Shown here in pieces: positions 8,794-15,760 of a stretch of DNA of 64,000 nt; position 1 is the stretch's first letter, and every line of letters starts with the position of its first letter. A model generated the notes under the pieces. The model was not told the DNA's origin and did not search any database. It saw only the letters and a program-made list of their open reading frames with translations. A program made the position numbers and the translations under genes. The DNA comes from Pseudomonas mosselii (GTDB lineage: Bacteria; Pseudomonadota; Gammaproteobacteria; Pseudomonadales; Pseudomonadaceae). The stretch lies in NCBI RefSeq assembly GCF_003205295.1, contig NZ_QJRP01000002.1, positions 62,001 to 126,000 of the forward strand. Reading direction: 5' to 3'.

Positions 8794-10177
8794 GGTGCAG
8801 GGCTCCAGTCGGGGCAGGGTCGGGGGTGTTGCGGTAGCGGGCGCCGGGGTGTCCGGCCGGCAGATGCGGCTCGCCGCTGGCGAACAGCTTCTCGCGCAGG
8901 GTGCCCTCGGCGTAGGCGGTCTTGTAGCGACCGCGGCGTTGCAGGGCGGGGACCACCAGCTCGATGAAGTCCTCGTAGCTTTCCGGGGTGACGGTGCGGG
9001 TCAGGTTGAAACCGTCCAGGCCGGTTTCGTCGATCCAGGCGATCAGTTGCTCGGCCACCTGCTCGGCGTCGCCCACCAGGGTCACGTAGCGACCGCCCAG
9101 GGCGTGCTGCTCGAGCAGGCGGCGGCGGGTCCAGGCGCTTTCCTGCAACTGGCGGGTGGCGGACTGGATGGCGTTGCCCTTGGCGAAGCCGATGGGCTCG
9201 TCCAGTTCGTAGCGCGAGAAATCGATACCGGTGGAGCTGGCGAAGTGCGCGACCCCGGCCTCGGCGCTGGCGTAGCGTAGGTATTCGGCGTGCTTGGCCT
9301 GGGCCTGCGCCTCGGTCGGCGCGACGATCACGGTGATGCCCATGAACACCTTGACCGCCTCTGGGTCGCGCCCGGCCGCCTTGGCCGCGGCGCGCACCTT
9401 GTCGACCTGGGCGCGGGTGGCGGCCTTGTTCTGGCCGCTGATGAACACGCACTCGGCATGGTTGCCGGCGAAGGCCAGCCCGCGTGGCGAACTGCCGGCC
9501 TGGAACAGCACGGGCGTGCGCTGCGGCGAAGGCTCGCACAGGTGGTAGCCCTCGACCTTGTAGAACTCGCCGTGGTGCTCGACCTTGCGCACCTTGTCCG
9601 GGCGGGCATAGACCCGCTGCTCGCGGTCGGCGATCACGGCATCGTCGGCCCAGCTGCCTTCGAGCAGCTTGTACAGCACCTGCAGGTACTCGTCGGCCTG
9701 GTCGTAGCGGCGGTCGTGCTCGGGCTGCTTTTCCAGGCCCATGGCCCGGGCGGCGCTGTCGAGGTAGCCGGTGACGATGTTCCAGCCAACCCGGCCATTG
9801 CTCAGGTGATCGAGGGTGGAAAGGCGCCGGGCGAACAGGTAGGGCGCCTCGTAGGTCAGGTTGGCGGTGAGGCCGAAGCCCAGGTGCCTGGTCACCGCCG
9901 CCATGGCCGAAACCAGCAGCAGCGGATCGTTGACCGGCAGCTGGATCGACTCCTTGAGCGTCACGTCCAGCGACTGGCCATAGACATCGTAGGTGCCGAC
10001 GATGTCGGCGATGAACAGCCCGTCGAACAGCCCGCGCTCGAGCAGGCGGGCCAGGTCGGTCCAATAGTCGAGGGTCTTGTACTGGGTCGAAGTGTCCCGT
10101 GGGTGGGTCCACAAACCGTGGTTGATGTGCCCGATGCAGTTCATGTTGAAGGCATTGAGCAGGATCTGCTTGGCCAT
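8786..10177 (-). CDS. FMN-dependent monooxygenase, NtaA/SnaA/DszA family
   Basis: 463 residues of the luciferase-like (bacterial bilin of two-component) flavin monooxygenase class. Family-typical stretches include the N-terminal NAFNMNCIGHINHGLW, the SNGRVGWNIVTGYLDSAARAMG block that shapes the flavin site, and QAGSSPRGLAFAGNHAECVF. Such enzymes use FMNH2 supplied by a separate reductase to oxidise organosulfur or related compounds; no reductase gene is nearby. The start overlaps the stop of the upstream SfnB-like gene by 1 bp (TGATG), and the stop overlaps metQ. The operon context points to sulfur release from an imported compound. Confidence 0.88.
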   Translation of the reverse strand: MAKQILLNAFNMNCIGHINHGLWTHPRDTSTQYKTLDYWTDLARLLERGLFDGLFIADIVGTYDVYGQSLDVTLKESIQLPVNDPLLLVSAMAAVTRHLGFGLTANLTYEAPYLFARRLSTLDHLSNGRVGWNIVTGYLDSAARAMGLEKQPEHDRRYDQADEYLQVLYKLLEGSWADDAVIADREQRVYARPDKVRKVEHHGEFYKVEGYHLCEPSPQRTPVLFQAGSSPRGLAFAGNHAECVFISGQNKAATRAQVDKVRAAAKAAGRDPEAVKVFMGITVIVAPTEAQAQAKHAEYLRYASAEAGVAHFASSTGIDFSRYELDEPIGFAKGNAIQSATRQLQESAWTRRRLLEQHALGGRYVTLVGDAEQVAEQLIAWIDETGLDGFNLTRTVTPESYEDFIELVVPALQRRGRYKTAYAEGTLREKLFASGEPHLPAGHPGARYRNTPDPAPTGALHHA

Positions 10178-11358
10178 CAGATGGTCCCCCGGCGCGGCGG
10201 CTTCTCGTCGTTGAGGTAGTAGTTGCCGATGGCGTGGTACTTCCAGCGCACCGGGTCGTGCAGGGTGTGCACCCGGGCGTTGCGCCAGTGGCGGTCGAGG
10301 TTGTGCTCGGCCAGGGTGGCCTGGCTGCCGGCCAGTTCGAACAGCGTGGTGCCGGCGGCCAGGGAAATTTCGGTACTGATCGCCCGGGCTTCGGCCACCG
10401 CGATGGAAGCGGCGGCCAGGGTCTGGGCGTTGCTGTCGGCCTGGGCGATGTCGAGGATTTCCCCGGCCCGTTCGAGCAACGCCTCGGTGGCGTGCAGGCG
10501 GATCGCCAGGTGGCCGAAGCTCTTCAGGGTCAGCGGGTCGTCGCTGGCCTTGTCGAGGCCGGAGTCGATCCAGGGGCGGCTGCGGGTGCGCACGAAGTGC
10601 AGGGCGTCCTCGTAGGCGGCGCGGGCGATACCGGTGTCGATGGCGGCATGGAGGATCTGCGCCAGCGGGCCGACCGTGGTCGGGCGTTCGAAGGCGCTCT
10701 GGAACGGCACCACGTCCTCGGCGCGGACCAGCACGTGGCTGAACACCACCGAGCCGCTGCCGGTGGTGCGCTGGCCGAAGCCGCTCCAGTCGTCGATCAC
10801 CTCGATGCCTTGGCTGTCGGCGGGCACGAAGGCCAGGTGCGACACTTCCTGCTCGTCGATCACCAGGGTCGGGATGCGCTGGGCGTAGATCGCGCCGGTG
10901 CAATAGAACTTGCGGCCGTCGATGCGATAGTGGTCGCCGTCGCGGCTCAGGCGGGTGGTGCGCTCGTGGGCGTTCTTGGTGCCTAGCTCGGCCAGGGCGT
11001 TGCCGAAGCGGCGGCCAGCGAGGACTTCGGCGTAGAGGCGGCGCTGCTGTTCGGGGTTGCCGTTCACGCGCAGCACTTCCAGGGCGTAGAAGTGGTTTTG
11101 CGGGATCTGCCCGAGCGAGGCGTCGGCCTGGGCGATGCGGGCGATGACCTTGGCCAGGGTGACGTTGGACACCCCGGCGCCGCCAAAGGACTTGGGCACG
11201 CTGATGCCCCACAGGCCGGACTGCACGAAGCGTTCGAGTTCGGCATGGGGCAGGCGGCGCTCGCGGTCGCGCAGGGCGCTGTCCTGGCGCAGGTGTTGGG
11301 CGAGTTCGTCGGCGACGGCCAGGGCCTGGGCGTCGGTGGTGATGATGGATGCAGTCAT
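10177..11358 (-). CDS. SfnB-like acyl-CoA dehydrogenase family flavoprotein
   Basis: 393 residues of the acyl-CoA dehydrogenase fold, closest in pattern to the SfnB/DszC-type monooxygenase branch. Visible landmarks are SGLWGISVPKSFGGAGV, GQIPQNHFYALEVLR, the DDWSGFGQRTTGSGSVVF block and the C-terminal DRHWRNARVHTLHDPVRWK. In this branch the protein uses reduced flavin and oxygen to oxidise sulfur compounds instead of dehydrogenating acyl-CoA. It is the second gene of the operon and is translationally coupled to the downstream monooxygenase gene. A REP element separates it from its paralogue upstream. Confidence 0.88.
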   Translation of the reverse strand: MTASIITTDAQALAVADELAQHLRQDSALRDRERRLPHAELERFVQSGLWGISVPKSFGGAGVSNVTLAKVIARIAQADASLGQIPQNHFYALEVLRVNGNPEQQRRLYAEVLAGRRFGNALAELGTKNAHERTTRLSRDGDHYRIDGRKFYCTGAIYAQRIPTLVIDEQEVSHLAFVPADSQGIEVIDDWSGFGQRTTGSGSVVFSHVLVRAEDVVPFQSAFERPTTVGPLAQILHAAIDTGIARAAYEDALHFVRTRSRPWIDSGLDKASDDPLTLKSFGHLAIRLHATEALLERAGEILDIAQADSNAQTLAAASIAVAEARAISTEISLAAGTTLFELAGSQATLAEHNLDRHWRNARVHTLHDPVRWKYHAIGNYYLNDEKPPRRGTI

Positions 11359-11392
11359 TTTGCTCTCCGGAGCCTGGGGACGTCGTGCGCCT

Positions 11393-11476
11393 CTTCGCGG
11401 GTAAACCCGCTCCCACAGGTACAGCGCTGTTATCGGAATCAGTGCGATCCCTGTGGGAGCGGGTTTACCCGCGAAG
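11393..11476. repeat. REP pair, GCGGGTAAACCCGCTCCCAC subtype
   Basis: Inverted copies of TTCGCGGGTAAACCCGCTCCCACAGG and its complement enclose about 33 bp. It lies inside the sulfur operon, between the two SfnB-like genes, where it could stabilise or attenuate the message. Confidence 0.85.
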
Positions 11477-11504
11477 GGCTGCGCAGCAGCCCCAAGGCTC
11501 GAAA

Positions 11505-12749
11505 TCAGATCCAGGAATGGCGGGCAGGCAGGGTGCCGTTGAGGTGGTAGGCGCCGACGGCGTGGTACTTCCAGCGCACCGGGTCGTGCAGGGTGTGGAC
11601 CCGGGCGTTGCGCCAGTGCCGGTCGAGGTTGAACTCGGCCAGGCTGGCGCGGCTGCCGGCCAGTTCGAACAGCTTCTCGCTGGCCTGCAGCGAGATCTCG
11701 GTGGTGAGCACCTTGGCTTCGGCCACGGCAATCGAGGCACGGGCCGCGGCGGCGGCATCGATCACGCCGGCATTCACCTCGTCGAGCACCTTGGCGGCCT
11801 TGCGCAGCAGGGCCTCGGCGGCATGCAGTTCGAGCTTCAGGCGACCGATGTCGGCGATCACATAGGGATCGTCGCTGTTGCGTTCGACCTTGGCTTCGAT
11901 CCACGGCCGGGATTTCTCTCGGACGAACTGGATCGTGTCCTCGATGGCCGCTTCGGCGATGCCGGCGTCGATCGCCGCCTGGATCAGCTGCGAGGCGGCG
12001 CCCTGGATGCTGGGCTCCTCACGCAGGCGCCAGTTGTCCACCACCAGGTCGGCGTCCACTGGCACCTGGTCGAGCAGCACGGTGCCGCTGGCGGTGGTGC
12101 GCTGGCCGAAGCCGGACCAGTCGTCGACGATACGCAGCCCCGGGCTGCCGCGACGGACGAACGCCAGGCGCTGGCGGCCATCGTCGTCCAGCGCCTTGAC
12201 CGCCACCCAGTGGGCGTACAGGGCGCCGGTGGAATAGAACTTCTCGCCGCTGATGCGATAGCCGTCGCCATCACGGGTGAGGCGTGCCTTGAGCGTCAGG
12301 GTGTCCTTGGTCCCGCGCTCGGGGCCGGCATTGCCGATGCGCCAGCCGTCGAGCACCGAGCGGAAGATCACTTCCTGCTGGGCCTGGGTGGCGGTCAGGC
12401 GGATCAGTTGCAGGATGCCGAACTGGTTCTGCGGAATCTGCCCCAGCGCCGGGTCGGCGGCACTGATCAGGCGGAACACTTCGGCGATGGTGGAGAAGGA
12501 GACCTCGGGGCCGCCGAAGGCCTTGGGCACGCTGATGCTGCCCAGGCCGCTGCGGGTGAACTGTTCGATCTCGGCCCAGGGCAGCTTGCGCTGCTGGTCA
12601 CGTTTGGCGGCCTGCTGGCGGGCCACCTCGGCCAGTTCGCGGGCGGCCTGCAGGGCCTCTTCGTCGTTGCGCAACACCGTGGCCGGGAGCAGCAGCGGCG
12701 AGCTGTCGAGATCGCTGTGGAATCGGGTAGTAGTTGGTTGGCTGGACAT
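11505..12749 (-). CDS. SfnB-like acyl-CoA dehydrogenase family flavoprotein, paralogue
   Basis: 414 residues, clearly paralogous to the product of 10177-11358: both share GQIPQN, the DDWSGFGQRTT motif, SRPWI and the C-terminal NLDRHWRNARVHTLHDPVRWKYHA. It has a 25-residue longer N-terminus. It probably is the first gene of the minus-strand sulfur operon. The two copies suggest either a heteromer or two substrates. The upstream region holds a motif shared with the oscA upstream region, which agrees with sulfur-starvation control. Confidence 0.88.
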   Translation of the reverse strand: MSSQPTTTRFHSDLDSSPLLLPATVLRNDEEALQAARELAEVARQQAAKRDQQRKLPWAEIEQFTRSGLGSISVPKAFGGPEVSFSTIAEVFRLISAADPALGQIPQNQFGILQLIRLTATQAQQEVIFRSVLDGWRIGNAGPERGTKDTLTLKARLTRDGDGYRISGEKFYSTGALYAHWVAVKALDDDGRQRLAFVRRGSPGLRIVDDWSGFGQRTTASGTVLLDQVPVDADLVVDNWRLREEPSIQGAASQLIQAAIDAGIAEAAIEDTIQFVREKSRPWIEAKVERNSDDPYVIADIGRLKLELHAAEALLRKAAKVLDEVNAGVIDAAAAARASIAVAEAKVLTTEISLQASEKLFELAGSRASLAEFNLDRHWRNARVHTLHDPVRWKYHAVGAYHLNGTLPARHSWI

Positions 12750-12927
12750 CAGTACCGCTCCTTGGCTGCACTCAATGCCCTGGCGTTATGCACTGGGGTG
12801 ATTGTGATCCTGACCATTCCTAACCTCACAAAGTTGAAAGCGTCGCCTCAGCTGATGGCGACAGACGTTTGCTGGTCCGGTGGTCCGGTCGATATACCCT
12901 ATTCGTTTAGAAAAAGTTTATGAACTA

Positions 12928-12939
12928 CCGTTTAGGAAT
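12928..12939 (-). promoter_or_regulatory. Candidate sulfur-starvation operator (ATTCCTAAACGG)
   Basis: Read on the minus strand this is ATTCCTAAACGG, matching ATTCTTAAACAG upstream of oscA at 59022-59033 in 10 of 12 positions. A second TAAACG lies about 26 bp away. CysB is the obvious candidate regulator, but that is inference. Confidence 0.35.
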
Positions 12940-12966
12940 ATGGATAGAAGAACTGCAGGGTCGGCC

Positions 12967-13102
12967 CTGTCGTGCAGGGAAATGCTATCCCTGTGGGAGC
13001 GGGCTTGCCCGCGAACACCGGCGAAGCCGGTGCCATACACCGCGCTGGATTCTTCGCGGGTAAACCCGCTCCCACAGGGTTAAGTCAAATCAATGGTTTA
13101 CG
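12967..13102. repeat. Extended REP module A
   Basis: A left REP (GTGGGAGCGGGCTTGCCCGC) and a right REP (GCGGGTAAACCCGCTCCCAC) are inverted around a short hairpin. The outer flanks, CTGTCGTGCAGGGAA on the left and a TTAAGTCAAATCAATG-type sequence on the right, recur at 34353-34517, so the repeated unit is larger than the REP itself. Confidence 0.75.
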
Positions 13103-13109
13103 TGAGCGG

Positions 13110-14090
13110 TCAGCGCGGGATCGTCACCACCAGCTTGCCCACCGCCTGTCGCTGCGCCAGGCGTTCGATCGCCGCGCCACCCTCGGCCAGTGCAAAGGTC
13201 TGCGACACCAGGGGCTTCAACTTGCCTTCGGCGTGCCAGGCAAACAGCTGACGGAAGTTGGCCGCGTTGTCTTCCGGCTGGCGCTGGGCGAACGCGCCCC
13301 AGAACACCCCGAGCACCGCCGCGCCCTTGAGCAGGGTCAGGTTCACCGGCAGTTGCGGGATCGTGCCGCTGGCAAAGCCCACCACCAGCAACCGCCCGTT
13401 CCACGCCAGCCCGCGCACGGCCTGGTCGAACAGCGCGCCACCGACCGGGTCGTAGATCACGTCCACACCCTGGCCGCCGGTCAGGCGCTTGATCTCGTCC
13501 TTGAGGCTGGCCTGGCTGTAGTCGATCAGCTCGTCGGCCCCGGCCGTCTTGGCGATCGCCAGTTTCTCGGCGCTGCTGGCCGCGGCGATCACCCGGGCGC
13601 CCAGGGCCTTGCCGATCTCCACCGCCGCCAGCCCGACGCCGCCCGAGGCGCCGAGCACCAGCAGGGTTTCGCCGGCCTTGAGCTGGCCGCGCTGGGTCAG
13701 GGCGTGCATCGAGGTGCCGTAGGTCATGCCGAACGCGGCGGCGGTGGTGAAGTCCATGCCCGCCGGAATCGGCAGCACGTTGTAGAACGGCACCGCCACC
13801 TGCTCGGCGAAGGCGCCCCAGCCGGTCAGGGCCATGACCCGGTCGCCGACCTTGAACGCGCCAGCTTTCTCGCCGACCGCGGCCACCACGCCGGCGGCCT
13901 CGCCACCCGGGGCGAACGGCAGCGGCGGCTGGAACTGGTACTTGCCCTCGATGATCAGGGTGTCGGGGAAGTTGACCCCGGCGGCGTGCACGTCGAGGAG
14001 GATCTCGTTCTTCTTAGGCGTGGGGCTGGCGACCTCTTCCAGGACCAGGTCCCGCGCCGGGCCCAGGGCTTTGCACAACAAGGCTTTCAT
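13110..14090 (-). CDS. NADPH:quinone oxidoreductase family protein (zinc-independent MDR)
   Basis: About 326 residues from the ATG at 14090; the frame extends upstream to 14327 but that part lacks coding character. It is a medium-chain dehydrogenase/reductase with an N-terminal GroES-like domain (AAGVNFPDTLIIEG and GGEAAGVV) and a Rossmann domain with LGASGGVGLAAVEIG. The cysteine and histidine zinc ligands of classical alcohol dehydrogenases are absent, as expected for the quinone oxidoreductase branch that reduces quinones or enones with NADPH. Cytoplasmic; substrate unknown. It is divergent from the FliL-like gene. Confidence 0.88.
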   Translation of the reverse strand: MKALLCKALGPARDLVLEEVASPTPKKNEILLDVHAAGVNFPDTLIIEGKYQFQPPLPFAPGGEAAGVVAAVGEKAGAFKVGDRVMALTGWGAFAEQVAVPFYNVLPIPAGMDFTTAAAFGMTYGTSMHALTQRGQLKAGETLLVLGASGGVGLAAVEIGKALGARVIAAASSAEKLAIAKTAGADELIDYSQASLKDEIKRLTGGQGVDVIYDPVGGALFDQAVRGLAWNGRLLVVGFASGTIPQLPVNLTLLKGAAVLGVFWGAFAQRQPEDNAANFRQLFAWHAEGKLKPLVSQTFALAEGGAAIERLAQRQAVGKLVVTIPR

Positions 14091-14247
14091 CAGGGCTATT
14101 CCTTTGCGTGTGGTGGCCGATAAGTGTAGGAGGGCCACCCCCAGGGTCAACGAGCATGGCCGGCCCTGATGAGCCGGCATAAGCCCGGGCTTGGGTTTGG
14201 CCGGCGTGCTGGGTAAGCTGGCGCCAACTGTATTGAGGAGCGAATTC

Positions 14248-14649
14248 GTGAAAGCGTGGATCTTGATGGTGCTGGCCCTGATGCTGCCAGTGGCGGCGAT
14301 GGCCGAGGAAAAGGAAGGCGAGCCCAAGGTCGCCTACATCAGCCTCAGCCCGCCCTTCGTCGGCAACTACGCCCTCGACGGCAGCCCCAAGCTGCGTGTG
14401 TTCAAGGCCGACGTCGCCCTGCGCGTGACCGGCGATGCCGCCGCCACCGCGGTCAAGCACCACGAGCCGCTGATCCGCAACCAGCTGGTGGCGCTGTTCA
14501 CCCAGCAGGGCGTGGACAACATGAGCAATGTCGAGGCCAAGGAAAAACTGCGCCAGGAAGCCCTGAAGCAGGTGCAGCAGGTGATGGAGTCCGAAGAGGG
14601 CAAGCCGATCGTCGAGGACCTGCTGTTCAACAACCTGATCGTGCAGTGA
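14248..14649 (+). CDS. Secreted FliL-like protein
   Basis: 133 residues from a GTG at 14248, with GAGGAG 8 nt upstream. A signal peptide (residues 1-18, ending AMA-EE) precedes a FliL-like domain with YISLSPPFVGNYALDGSPKLRVFKADVALRV and a C-terminal LLFNNLIVQ, which match the SPFB-like fold of FliL. Flagellar FliL is anchored by an uncleaved helix next to the stator; this version looks cleavable and has no flagellar gene nearby, so a non-flagellar periplasmic role is possible. Its TGA directly abuts the TCA stop of the convergent ABC-2 gene (TGATCA). Confidence 0.75.
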   Translation: MKAWILMVLALMLPVAAMAEEKEGEPKVAYISLSPPFVGNYALDGSPKLRVFKADVALRVTGDAAATAVKHHEPLIRNQLVALFTQQGVDNMSNVEAKEKLRQEALKQVQQVMESEEGKPIVEDLLFNNLIVQ

Positions 14650-15759
14650 TCAGGCGGCGAGGCTGCGGCGAAAGCGCGCCAGGGCCACGCCGAAGAACAC
14701 CAGGCCGATCGCGGCCAGGGCCGCCACATCCGGCCACACCACGTTCAGTCCGGCGTCGCGGAACAGGATCGCCGCGCCGAGGCTGACGAAGTGGGTCGAG
14801 GGCGAGCCCTGCATGACCCACTGCAGCCATTGCGGCATGCTGTCCAGCGGCGTGCTGCCGCCCGAGAGCAGCAGCATCGGGATGATCACCGGGATCGCCA
14901 GCAGGCCGAACTGCGGCGTCGAGCGCGCCAGGGTGGCGAGGAAGATGCCCAGCGCCGTGCTGGCGAACAGGTACAGCGCGGTCACCCCCAGGAACAGCCC
15001 CATCGAGCCCGCCAGCGGCACGCCCAGGGCGCCCTTGACCACCACTTCCAGCGATATCCAGGTACACGCCACCACTACCAGGGCGTTGCTGGCGATCTTC
15101 GCTAGCATGATTTCCAGCGCCGTCAGCGGCAGCACCAGCAGGTGATCGAGGGTGCCGTGCTCACGCTCGCGCAGCAGCGCGGTGCCGGTAAGGACGATGG
15201 CCAGGATGGTGATGTTGTTGACGATCTGGATCACCGCCAGGAACCAGCCGCCTTCCAGGTTGGGGTTGAACAGGGCTTTCGGGTTGAGCAGGGCCGGGCT
15301 GCTGGTGCTGCGGCCTGCGTACTCCAGCAGTTCGCGTTCGAAGATCCGGCCGATGTAGCCGGCCCCCATGAAGGCCTGGCTCATGGCCGTGGCATCGACG
15401 TTGACCTGCAGCTCCGGCGAGCGCCCGGCCAGCAGGTCGGCCTGGAAGTTCACCGGTACGTTGACCACGAAGGTGTACTGGCCGCTGTCCATGGCCTGGT
15501 CCAGGTGATTCGCCGGCAGTGCCACGGCAGGCTGGAACTCGGGCGGCTGCAGCGACTCGGCGAGCTTGCGCGAGACGGCGCCGTGGTCTTCGTCGACCAC
15601 CGCGACACTGGCGTTGTGCACGCCGATCACGGAGCCTGCGGCGGGCATGTAGATCGCCACGCTGAAGGCGTACAGCAGGAACAGCAGCAACACGCTGTCG
15701 TGGCGCAGGCTGGTGAGTTCCTTCAGGCCCAGGCGCAGGGTGTGGGAGAGGCGGCTCAT
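14650..15759 (-). CDS. ABC-2 type transporter permease (YhhJ-like)
   Basis: 369 residues with an N-terminal helix (about 22-45), a large periplasmic loop and about five helices in the C-terminal half, ending with the ABC-2 pattern LLLSGGSTPLDSMPQWLQWVMQGSPSTHFV. It belongs with the upstream RbbA-like ATPase/permease and the HlyD-type adaptor, in the same order as E. coli yhiI-rbbA-yhhJ. The start is 1 bp after the rbbA-like stop. It probably forms the second membrane half of an efflux transporter with unknown substrate. Confidence 0.88.
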   Translation of the reverse strand: MSRLSHTLRLGLKELTSLRHDSVLLLFLLYAFSVAIYMPAAGSVIGVHNASVAVVDEDHGAVSRKLAESLQPPEFQPAVALPANHLDQAMDSGQYTFVVNVPVNFQADLLAGRSPELQVNVDATAMSQAFMGAGYIGRIFERELLEYAGRSTSSPALLNPKALFNPNLEGGWFLAVIQIVNNITILAIVLTGTALLREREHGTLDHLLVLPLTALEIMLAKIASNALVVVACTWISLEVVVKGALGVPLAGSMGLFLGVTALYLFASTALGIFLATLARSTPQFGLLAIPVIIPMLLLSGGSTPLDSMPQWLQWVMQGSPSTHFVSLGAAILFRDAGLNVVWPDVAALAAIGLVFFGVALARFRRSLAA

Positions 15760-15760
15760 C

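Larger units (their letters stand above)
12750..13109. other. Intergenic region: sulfur operon promoter side plus extended REP module
   Basis: No gene is seen. The first half (about 12770-12960) is AT-rich for this genome and should hold the promoter of the minus-strand sulfur operon. On the plus strand CGTTTAG occurs at 12904 and again at 12930, as part of a shared motif. The second half holds a REP module. No confident -35/-10 pair was found. Confidence 0.6.

Noticed and set aside
6188..13102. REP clusters as a CRISPR array
   Set aside because: The repeats are palindromic, inverted relative to each other and scattered in different intergenic gaps, not regularly spaced direct repeats with spacers, and there are no cas genes.
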